From: Magnetospirillum sp. 15-1
GTDB lineage: Bacteria; Pseudomonadota; Alphaproteobacteria; Rhodospirillales; Magnetospirillaceae
Direction: 5' to 3'
Assembly (NCBI RefSeq): GCF_900184795.1
Contig: NZ_FXXN01000028.1
Location: forward strand, 62,001-126,000
Length of the DNA stretch: 64,000 nucleotides
Shown: positions 56,987 through 64,000 of the stretch, piece by piece
Layout: each line of letters begins with the position of its first letter
Numbering within the stretch: position 1 is the stretch's first letter
Notes under the pieces: model-generated
The model's input: the letters and a program-made list of their open reading frames with translations, nothing else
Databases searched by the model: none
Told to the model about the DNA's origin: nothing
Program-made: the position numbers and the translations under genes

Positions 56987-57421
56987 CTAGTTGCCCACAT
57001 CCTGCGCTTCGCCGGTTCCGCCCTCGGCGCCATCGGAGCCGAAGCTCAAGACATCGATGGCCCTGAGCTTGCCGGGATTGCGGTAGAGGTATGGGGCGTT
57101 CCAGGGATCGCGGAGGCCCTCGGCCTTGCGCAGGTAAGGCCCGTTCCAGCCGTTGGCGGTGGGCGTCGCCTCCACCAGGGATCTGAGCCCCTCGGCTTCG
57201 GTCGGATAGCGGCCGACGTCGAGATAGAACAGCTCGAGGCTGGCGACGATACTCTGCACCTGAATTTTCGCCGTCTGGGTCCGGGAGGAGCCGAGGTATT
57301 TGAGCACCTGCGGACCGGCGATGGCGGCCAGCAGGCCCATGATGGTCAGCACGACGAGCAACTCGAGCAAGGTAAAGCCCGCCTCGCGCCGGCGGCGGGA
57401 TCTGTCGGTTCTGTGGGTCAT
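56987..57421 (-). CDS. gspG: Type II secretion major pseudopilin GspG
   Basis: 144 residues. Leader MTHRTDRSRRRREAG, then FTLLELLVVLTIMGLLAAI. C-terminal GLRSLVEATPTANGWNGPYL, DPWNAPYLYRNPG and SFGSDG (calcium site) are typical. ATGA overlap with gspF. Confidence 0.95.
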   Translation of the reverse strand: MTHRTDRSRRRREAGFTLLELLVVLTIMGLLAAIAGPQVLKYLGSSRTQTAKIQVQSIVASLELFYLDVGRYPTEAEGLRSLVEATPTANGWNGPYLRKAEGLRDPWNAPYLYRNPGKLRAIDVLSFGSDGAEGGTGEAQDVGN

Positions 57422-58638
57422 GATTGGATCGCCAAGTCGTTGATGCCAAGAATGGCCGAGAAGATCGCCGCGATAATGCCGGCGACCGTCAGGCCGAGGA
57501 TTACGGTGATCAGCGGGGTCATCACGGTGACCATGCGCTGGGTCGCGGTACTGACGTCGCGGTCGAGGACGTCGGCCAGCCGCCCGAGCATCAGGCCCAG
57601 CCGGGCGGTTTCCTCGCCGGTTCGCAGAAAGCTCAGTGCGATGGGCGGAAAGATGCCGCTGCTGGCAAGCGGCGCGGACAGGCCGCCCCCCTCCTTCACA
57701 CCTTCGGCGACCGTGGCGACCACGCCGGCCATGTGGCTGTTGCTCAGGGCCCGGTGGGCGATGGAGAGAGCGGTCGGCAGCGGAACCCCGGCCTCCACCA
57801 GCGTCCCCAGGGTCCGTGCCAGCCGCGCCGTCTCGGCGTTGACGATCACCTTGCCCAGCAGGGGAACGCGCAGAATCTTGCGATCGACGGCATCACGCAC
57901 GCCGGGGCGGCGCAGCGAACGCAGCAGCAGCGCCCCCGAACCGGCAACGGCGGCCAGACCGGCCAGGCCCCATTCCCGAATGGCCCGGCTGGCATCCATC
58001 AGGATGAGGGTGGCATAGGGCAGCCGCCCACCCACATCGGACAGCAGGGCCTCGAATTGGGGCACCACCACCAGCAGCATCACCAGGATCACCCCCACCG
58101 CCACGACCAGCAGGATGCAGGGATAGATCAGGGCCGATCCCACCGTCTGGCGGAGCGCCTCGCCCCGGTCGAGGGCTTCGGCCAACCGGCCGAGCGTCAC
58201 GTCGAGCTTGCCGCTCGCCTCGCCCGCCTCGGCAAGAGCCGCCGCCATGGGGGGAAAGAACCCTCTCGCCTCGGTCATGGCGACGGACAGCGGAACGCCC
58301 GCCTTCACCCGGTCGCGAAGGATGGAAAAGGCGGTTTTCAGGACGCCGCCCGGCACGTGCTCGACAATAATGAACAGGGCCCGGTCAAGCGGGAGTCCGG
58401 CTCCCAGCAGCACGGCCAACTCACCGAGAGCGTGGGCCAGCCCCTTGCGCTGTGCCGCCGAAGCACGGCGCCCGCCGGCCCGCTCCACCGGCTTCGTCCG
58501 GCATTCCTCCGCCTCGATCGGCATCATTCCGTCGCGACGCAGCGCCTGCATCACCGCGGTCCGGGAGACGCCCTCGATCGTCCCGGTGGCGATCCGGCCG
58601 GTGGCGGGAATTACGGCGCGATAACGGAAGCCGGCCAT
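57418..58638 (-). CDS. gspF: Type II secretion inner membrane protein GspF
   Basis: 406 residues with two T2SSF domains and three membrane segments (about 165-190, 215-240, 375-400). AGFRYRAVIPATGRIATGTIEG at the N-terminus, GLPLDRALFII and GVPLPTALSIAHRALSN are family hallmarks. The ATG at 58638 was preferred over a TTG nine bases earlier, which lies too close to GGGAGG. Confidence 0.93.
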   Translation of the reverse strand: MAGFRYRAVIPATGRIATGTIEGVSRTAVMQALRRDGMMPIEAEECRTKPVERAGGRRASAAQRKGLAHALGELAVLLGAGLPLDRALFIIVEHVPGGVLKTAFSILRDRVKAGVPLSVAMTEARGFFPPMAAALAEAGEASGKLDVTLGRLAEALDRGEALRQTVGSALIYPCILLVVAVGVILVMLLVVVPQFEALLSDVGGRLPYATLILMDASRAIREWGLAGLAAVAGSGALLLRSLRRPGVRDAVDRKILRVPLLGKVIVNAETARLARTLGTLVEAGVPLPTALSIAHRALSNSHMAGVVATVAEGVKEGGGLSAPLASSGIFPPIALSFLRTGEETARLGLMLGRLADVLDRDVSTATQRMVTVMTPLITVILGLTVAGIIAAIFSAILGINDLAIQS

Positions 58639-58643
58639 TTTCC

Positions 58644-60329
58644 TCAATCCTCCCGCGTGACCCGGAGCACTTCGTCAAGCGTCGTCAGCCCCGCGCCGGC
58701 CTTGGCCATGCCGTCGGCCATCATGGTCACCATACCGGCGCCCATGGCCGCCTTGCGGATCTCGCGGGCCTCGCTCCGGGCCAGCACCAGCCCGGCGATG
58801 GTCTCGTCCATGGGCAGCAGTTCCATCACCGACAGCCGGCCGCGAAAGCCGCCGCCGCCGCATCCGGGACAGCCGACCGGGCGGTACATGGTGTCGACGG
58901 CGGCCGCCTCGCCCTCGCCGAGCCCCAACGCCCGCAATGCCCGGAGCGAAGGGCGACACGGCTCGCGGCACGCCGGACACAGGCGGCGAACCAAACGCTG
59001 CGCCAGCACCGCATTGAGTGTCGAGGTGATGAGATAGGGCTCGACCCCCATGTCGAGCAGCCGCGTCACGGCGCTGGCGGCATCGTTGGTATGCAGCGTC
59101 GAGAGGATCGCGTGACCGGTAAGCGCCGCCTGCACCGCCACCTGAGCGGTTTCCAGGTCGCGAATCTCGCCCACCATCATCACATCGGGGTCCTGGCGCA
59201 GGAACGAACGCAATGCGGCGGCGAAGGTCAGGCCGATCTGATGCTTGGCCTGAATCTGGCTGATTCCGGCCAGCCGGTACTCGATCGGGTCCTCGATGGT
59301 CAGAATCTTGCGCGCCGCCGTGTTGAGCGCGGCAAGCGAGGCATAAAGGGTGGTGGTCTTGCCGCTGCCGGTCGGGCCGGTGACCAGGACGATGCCGTGC
59401 GGCCGCTCCAGGATGGCCCGATAGGCCGGCAAAATCCCGGCGGTGAAGCCGAGGGCGTCGAAATCCAGCGACAGCGAAGAGCGGTCGAGGATGCGCAAGA
59501 CCACTCCCTCGCCATGGATGGTGGGAGAGGTGGCGACGCGGAAATCGATCTCCTGGCCGCGCACCGCCATGCGCAACCGCCCGTCCTGGGGCAGGCGCCG
59601 TTCGGCGATATCCAGTCCGGACATCACCTTGACGCGCGACACCACCGCCGCTTTCACATGGTTGGGCAACGCCTCGTCCTCGCGCAGGGCGCCATCGATG
59701 CGGAGCCGCACGATCATGCGGTCCTCGGCCGGTTCGAGATGAATATCCGAAGCCCTGGCCTCCACCGCCCGCGCGATCAGGGCGTTGACCACGCGGACCA
59801 CCGGCGCGTCGCTGCCAAGGTCCTTCAGCCGCTCGACATCGATTCCGTCGGCCGTCCCTCCCCCGTCCTCCCCTTCATGGTCGGCGATGGCGTAAAGCCG
59901 GTCCAGCACCGCCTCGACGTCGCTGGCCTTGGCCACCACCGGCCGGACAGGCCGGCCGAACAGCAACGACAGCGCGCGGGCGGGATAGGGATCGAAAGGA
60001 TTGACCACCGCCACGTCGAGCGCATCGTCGGCCAGCCTCAACGGCACCGTCCGCGAATCGCGCAGAAAGCGCGCACTCGGCCCCCGGCCGACCACCAGCG
60101 CCTCGGCGGGAAAATCCGACGCCGACGCCACCGTCAGCCCGAGGGAATCGGCCATGGCCGCCGCCAGCGTCTGCTCGGGGATCAGACCCAGGCGGGTAAG
60201 CACCACATCCAGGCGCTCGTCGGTTTCGGCCTGGACCAGTCTGGCCCGCGCCATGGTCTCGGGCGGAGCCAGGCCACGCTCGAGAACCAGCGCCATCAGT
60301 CTGTCCCCGTCATTCGACGCCGCATCCAT
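58644..60329 (-). CDS. gspE: Type II secretion ATPase GspE
   Basis: 561 residues. N1E domain, then a Walker A GPTGSGKT at 318-325, Asp box, Walker B VGEIRDLETAQ and His box LHTNDA. The zinc motif has CPAC and CPGC pairs (CxxC...CxxC with the CREPC insert). It powers pseudopilus assembly. The ATG at 60329 follows GGAGAGG; a start at 60347 lacks such a site. It heads the gsp operon. Confidence 0.94.
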   Translation of the reverse strand: MDAASNDGDRLMALVLERGLAPPETMARARLVQAETDERLDVVLTRLGLIPEQTLAAAMADSLGLTVASASDFPAEALVVGRGPSARFLRDSRTVPLRLADDALDVAVVNPFDPYPARALSLLFGRPVRPVVAKASDVEAVLDRLYAIADHEGEDGGGTADGIDVERLKDLGSDAPVVRVVNALIARAVEARASDIHLEPAEDRMIVRLRIDGALREDEALPNHVKAAVVSRVKVMSGLDIAERRLPQDGRLRMAVRGQEIDFRVATSPTIHGEGVVLRILDRSSLSLDFDALGFTAGILPAYRAILERPHGIVLVTGPTGSGKTTTLYASLAALNTAARKILTIEDPIEYRLAGISQIQAKHQIGLTFAAALRSFLRQDPDVMMVGEIRDLETAQVAVQAALTGHAILSTLHTNDAASAVTRLLDMGVEPYLITSTLNAVLAQRLVRRLCPACREPCRPSLRALRALGLGEGEAAAVDTMYRPVGCPGCGGGGFRGRLSVMELLPMDETIAGLVLARSEAREIRKAAMGAGMVTMMADGMAKAGAGLTTLDEVLRVTRED

Positions 60330-60403
60330 TTGCCGCCTCTCCCCCATGGGACATTCAACAATACTCAGATCATTGCTACAAATATAAACTATAGAATCAC
60401 TTT

Positions 60404-60429
60404 GGAGCGCCCAAACATATGGGCGCTCC
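60404..60429. repeat. Inverted repeat downstream of the ModA-like gene
   Basis: GGAGCGCCCA and TGGGCGCTCC around a 6-base loop. It lies between the ModA-like gene and gspE, both on the minus strand. No U-run follows, so termination is only possible. The surrounding 148-base gap is AT-rich. Confidence 0.55.
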
Positions 60430-60477
60430 TCGTGCATACATGAACAAACATATGCAATACAGATGAAGATTTCTGCC

Positions 60478-61251
60478 TTAGCGCGTATAGCAATATTTCG
60501 TTATGGTATCGCCAGCGCCCAGACTGGTCTGCAGGTAGGTGACGAACGCCGCCAGGACGGTATTCTCACCCGACGTGCGCGCCGTGCGGTTGATCTTGAT
60601 GCCGTCCTGGATGATCGCGTCGTAGCCCGACGTGTAGGAATGGTGGCTGACGCCGGAGAACGACCCGTTCAGGCAAATCTGCGACTTGGCGACAAAGCCG
60701 TAGTCATAGGTTCCGTCGGCCACCGAATTGTAGGTGGCGGTAATGTCCGACTTCTGGTCGACGCGGGAATCCGGCAGCTCCACGTAATACGGATCCGCCG
60801 CCAGGATTTGGCTGGCCGCCACGCCGTAAGGCGCATTCGGCACGTTGGCGATGACCGTCTTGGTGAAGTTAGTCGGCAGGCCGGCGGAAATATCCACCCC
60901 GGACTTGTTCGACCAAAGTTCGAGATAGCCCTGGGCATAGGTGAAGACGTCGCCGACCACGAGGCTGCTGTAGTAGTCATGAAGATAAATCGGCGAGGCG
61001 GCGTTGGCCGCCAGGAACAGATCGTACGGACCCGAGGTACCGCCGGCTATAATATCCGCCTGCAACTGTCCGGTCGACTTGGATGTCGTCGTCACATAGT
61101 AGCCAGGGTTGGCGGTCTGGAATTTCGTGATGATCTCGCTGAGCGGAGTCGAGAAATTCGCGGCGACGCCGACGGTAATCGTCTGCGCATGAAGACTGAA
61201 TGGCGCAACGGCCAAGATCGCCGCCAGAATTACCCTCTTACCAATGAACAT
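60478..61251 (-). CDS. ModA-like periplasmic substrate-binding protein
   Basis: 257 residues with signal peptide MFIGKRVILAAILAVAPFSL (cleavage near LHA-QTI). ITVGVAANFSTPLSEIITKFQ, STGQLQADIIAGGTSGPYDLFLAAN and GYLELWSNKSG resemble molybdate/tungstate-type binding proteins. No permease or ATPase gene is adjacent. It may serve a distant ModBC, or have been adapted to another anion or extracellular role. Codon use is slightly more AT-rich than its neighbours. Confidence 0.75.
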   Translation of the reverse strand: MFIGKRVILAAILAVAPFSLHAQTITVGVAANFSTPLSEIITKFQTANPGYYVTTTSKSTGQLQADIIAGGTSGPYDLFLAANAASPIYLHDYYSSLVVGDVFTYAQGYLELWSNKSGVDISAGLPTNFTKTVIANVPNAPYGVAASQILAADPYYVELPDSRVDQKSDITATYNSVADGTYDYGFVAKSQICLNGSFSGVSHHSYTSGYDAIIQDGIKINRTARTSGENTVLAAFVTYLQTSLGAGDTITKYCYTR

Positions 61252-61468
61252 AACCCTCTCCTATCCAAGTTGAATACAGGCTGATCCAGACCGGCAACTC
61301 CGATCAAATGATCAAAAAAATAAACCCCGCCGCCATCACACCGCCCCATACAGGCAAAAACAGCACCCCTCTCAATTATCAATAATCAAAAATATATTTA
61401 TCAGTCGACACCCGTGACCACCTCACTGATCCATATGAATAAAATTATGGCACAGCTAAATTTTTTAA

Positions 61469-61484
61469 ATATCAATATTGATAT
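61469..61484. repeat. 16-base AT palindrome
   Basis: ATATCAATATTGATAT is a perfect palindrome in the AT-rich region, about 220 bases upstream of the ModA-like gene. It may be an operator, or a chance product of AT-rich composition. Confidence 0.45.
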
Positions 61485-62021
61485 AACGCACGACAAGCAC
61501 TACCCGGCGACACAAGAATTAATTAGATCAAACACAAGAAACATCACACAATAATGCGAATCAATTGATAAATTGCCGCATGCGATCCACACAAGACATA
61601 ATAGAATGCCAAATGTAGTGACCGCAGCACTTCAGCCTATTAAGGCATACATCGCGCATCCCGTCCCGCGACAAAATGCCACATACGCATTTTCCTTATG
61701 ATTTACAACATTTGACCTTACTCAAACCAAGCAATACTTATCTTAATTCATGGATAGCCACAAATAATCAATCCGTCCTGCGGAAGTTGTCGCAACCAAT
61801 CATTGCCATCCCCACCATTATCGGATGCACGCCCGAAAGCTAAATTACATACACATGACTAAGCAAATATAACAGGCAGATAAAGTCGACATAACACAGA
61901 AAGCATCGACTTACCTCAATACAGCCCACAATAAGTTTTAGACTTTCACCGCAACAACATTCATATAACTTTAGGACACGAGAAAAGTTCTTGCTGCAAC
62001 GAGTGCATACGATCTATGAAT

Positions 62022-62054
62022 CCTTCGTTATGTTGTTTCATTATATAACGAAGG
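62022..62054. repeat. Inverted repeat upstream of the exoprotein
   Basis: CCTTCGTTAT (62022-62031) and ATAACGAAGG (62045-62054) pair perfectly around 13 bases, about 100 bases before the exoprotein ATG. It could be an operator or a leader stem-loop. Confidence 0.6.
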
Positions 62055-62155
62055 TCCTAACACCATAGGGCGGCCAACGATCTCGGCTCCCTTGGTACCG
62101 GCCAGCCGACGCGGGCATCGAAGCGGACGCCCCCTTACTTGATGACGGAAAGGCA

Positions 62156-64000
62156 ATGGACATGATGTACAGCCCCCCTCGCCGGCATAGGGCCCTCAAG
62201 AGTTCCCTCCGCGATCGCCTGCCCCTGACCATGACGGCGGCGGCGGCCCTGCTGGTCTTCTCGCCGCCGGCCCAGGCGGCGCCGCAGGGGGGAACGGTGG
62301 TCAGCGGCGCGGCGACCATCACTCAGTCTGGCAACACCACCGACATCAACCAGTCGACCGGCCGGGCGATCATCAACTGGCAGAGCTTCAGCATCGCCGC
62401 CCCCGAGACGGTGAACTTCCATCAGCCCTCGTCATCCTCGGTGACGCTGAACCGGGTGATCGGCAACGAGAAGAGCATCATCGACGGCGCGCTCAACGCC
62501 AACGGCAAGGTCTATCTGGTCAATTCGGCGGGAGTGCTGATCGGCAAGGGGGCCAGCGTCAACACCGCCGGCTTGGTGGCCAGCACGCTGAACATCCGGG
62601 ACGAGGACTTCAATGCCGGCCGGAACGTCTTCCAGAGTACGGGCGGCACGGGCGAGGTCACCAATCTCGGCACCATCACCGTCACGTCGGGCGGCTATGT
62701 GGCCCTGCTGGGCAAGACCGTATCCAACCAGGGGGTGATCTCCGCGACCAAGGGTACGGTGACGCTGGGCGGCGGCAGCAAGGTCACCCTCAACTTCAAC
62801 GGCGATTCGCTGGTCAGCGTCAGCGTCGACGAGGGCACGCTGAACGCCCTGGTCGAGAACCGGCAGGCCATCTACGCCGATGGCGGCACGGTGATCCTGA
62901 CCGCCAAGGCCGCCGACGAGCTTTTGGCGGCCCAGGTCAACAACGACGGCCTGATCCAGGCCCGCACCATCGACGACCTCAAGGGCTCCATTCAGCTTTA
63001 TGCCCATGGCGGCACCGCCAATGTCGCCGGGACGCTGGACGCCTCGGCGCCGATTGCCGGCGACGGCGGCTTCATCGAAACCAGCGGAAGCAAGGTGAAG
63101 ATCGCCGACAGCGCCGTCATCACCACCCTGGCCGCCACGGGCAAGGGCGGAACCTGGCTGATCGACCCGGACGGCTACACCATCGCGGCCAGCGGCGGCG
63201 ACATCACCGGCGCCGCCCTGAAGGCCCGGCTGGCGAGCAACGGCACCGTCACCATCGCCTCGACCAACGGTTCCGGCAGTGGCGGCAACATCGACGTCAA
63301 CGACGCGGTGAACTGGACCACCGACAGCGTACTGACACTGACCGCCACCAACGCCATCAACGTCAACAAGGCCATCACCGCCGACAGCGCCAATGCCGGG
63401 CTGACGCTGAACGCCGGCGGCAACGTCAACATCAACGCCGCCATCGCCCTGACGGGCGCCAACGCCGCCCTGGCGATCAATTACGGCGGCTGGAACGGCA
63501 CCACCGTCACCACCCCGGCCAGCGGCAGCGACTATGTCATCCGCACCAAGGCCAGCTATGCCGGAACCACCCTGGACGCCAACGGCAATCCGGTCGCCAA
63601 GCAGGACACCAGCGGTGGCGTCTACGGCAGCGTGACCTTGAGCGGCGGCAGTTCCTCACTGAACATCAACGGCAAGACCTACACGCTGATTCACAGCATG
63701 GCCGACCTGGCAACCGCCACGAGCGCGACGAAGACGTATGCGCTGGCGCAGGACCTGGAGGCCTCCGGCACCACCTATTCCAACACCGTACGCGCCACCC
63801 TGGACGGGACGCTGGCGGGGTTGGGACACACCATCAGCAATCTGACCATCAGTTCTTCGACCGGCGGAGCGGCCGTCGGCCTCATCGGCCAGACGACGAC
63901 GGGAAGCCTTATCCGCGACGTCGGGCTGGTGAACGCGCAGGTCAGCACCAGCGCCTCGGGCGCCTTCGTCGGCGCTCTGGTCGGCAAGAATCTGGCCAAT
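62156..64000 (+). CDS. Two-partner-secretion exoprotein (filamentous haemagglutinin-like), 3' end outside window
   Basis: 615 codons in the window, still open at base 64000. Signal region: MDMMYSPPRRHRALKSSL, then LTMTAAAALLVFSPPAQAAP. The TPS domain follows (about 45-290): INWQSFSIAAPETVNFHQPS, VTLNRVIG, VYLVNSAGVLIGKGA and GGYVALLGKTVSNQG. Then come beta-helix repeats (TLNAGGNVNIN) and, near the window end, GLUG-like motifs (AVGLIGQTTTGSLIRDVGLV, GALVGKN). The ATG at 62156 is preceded by GGAAAGG. It is exported through an outer-membrane TpsB partner, not seen here. Adhesion or biofilm is the usual role. Confidence 0.88.
   Translation, partial: MDMMYSPPRRHRALKSSLRDRLPLTMTAAAALLVFSPPAQAAPQGGTVVSGAATITQSGNTTDINQSTGRAIINWQSFSIAAPETVNFHQPSSSSVTLNRVIGNEKSIIDGALNANGKVYLVNSAGVLIGKGASVNTAGLVASTLNIRDEDFNAGRNVFQSTGGTGEVTNLGTITVTSGGYVALLGKTVSNQGVISATKGTVTLGGGSKVTLNFNGDSLVSVSVDEGTLNALVENRQAIYADGGTVILTAKAADELLAAQVNNDGLIQARTIDDLKGSIQLYAHGGTANVAGTLDASAPIAGDGGFIETSGSKVKIADSAVITTLAATGKGGTWLIDPDGYTIAASGGDITGAALKARLASNGTVTIASTNGSGSGGNIDVNDAVNWTTDSVLTLTATNAINVNKAITADSANAGLTLNAGGNVNINAAIALTGANAALAINYGGWNGTTVTTPASGSDYVIRTKASYAGTTLDANGNPVAKQDTSGGVYGSVTLSGGSSSLNINGKTYTLIHSMADLATATSATKTYALAQDLEASGTTYSNTVRATLDGTLAGLGHTISNLTISSSTGGAAVGLIGQTTTGSLIRDVGLVNAQVSTSASGAFVGALVGKNLAN

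Larger units (their letters stand above)
61252..62155. other. AT-rich noncoding region
   Basis: About 900 bases without a credible gene on either strand; composition changes sharply from the GC-rich flanks. It holds a 16-base palindrome at 61469 and an inverted repeat at 62022-62054. It should contain the promoters of the ModA-like gene and of the exoprotein. Confidence 0.8.

Overview
The window is high-GC, gene-dense DNA with tightly overlapping operons. Its content suggests a Magnetospirillum-like alphaproteobacterium (Rhodospirillales) that can use phenolic aromatics with little or no oxygen. That placement is inferred from gene content and protein character; no rRNA gene or magnetosome gene is present to confirm it.

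Layout. (1) 1-4.5 kb, minus strand: housekeeping genes (phosphoglycerate-mutase-like phosphatase cut by the window edge, NUDIX hydrolase, tandem universal stress protein, APH/P-loop kinase fusion, dCTP deaminase, a small basic protein), then a plus-strand tRNA-Thr(GGT) with promoter and terminator. (2) 4.8-16.3 kb: a p-cresol module. Minus-strand genes encode the p-cresol methylhydroxylase cytochrome (pchC), a Tat-signal protein in the pchX position, the flavoprotein (pchF), 4-hydroxybenzaldehyde dehydrogenase (pchA), a 4-hydroxybenzoate-CoA ligase-like enzyme, a 62-aa protein, and a two-component system. The histidine kinase of that system carries a phenol-sensing XylR_N/V4R domain, and its partner is a sigma-54 activator. 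Next to them are a divergent unknown membrane protein and a zinc aryl-alcohol dehydrogenase. (3) 16.7-28.0 kb, plus strand: a lipoprotein with Ycf48-like repeats, an RND/MMPL permease, DUF1302 and DUF1329 envelope proteins, a 981-aa NfnA-NfnB-zinc ribbon-rubrerythrin fusion, and a chemoreceptor. Four near-identical sigma-54 (-24/-12) promoters, arranged as two divergent pairs, tie regions 2 and 3 into one probable p-cresol regulon. (4) 28-31.9 kb: a GGDEF-EAL sensor protein and a possible glycosyltransferase.

(5) 32.1-43.7 kb, plus strand: a complete heme acquisition operon behind a Fur-like box. It has a TonB receptor, HmuTUV, radical-SAM HutW, HutX, a ChuY-like reductase, an ATM1-type ABC exporter, ExbB-ExbD-TonB and an IsdG/HmoA-like monooxygenase. 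(6) 43.9-49.9 kb, minus strand: kdpFABC plus kdpE but no kdpD, with two extra tiny membrane proteins and a conserved DNA element upstream of both promoter regions. (7) 49.9-60.3 kb, minus strand: a type II secretion operon gspE-F-G-H-I-J-L-M-C-D-K-O. (8) 60.5-64 kb: a ModA-like periplasmic protein, about 900 bp of unusually AT-rich noncoding DNA, and the start of a large two-partner-secretion exoprotein that runs off the window.

Working model for the main system: p-cresol binds the kinase, the kinase phosphorylates the sigma-54 activator, and the activator switches on four promoters. These would drive oxidation of p-cresol to 4-hydroxybenzoyl-CoA, envelope handling of the compound, a flavin/Fe-S electron-transfer fusion enzyme, and chemotaxis. 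The individual parts are visible in the sequence; the wiring is inferred.
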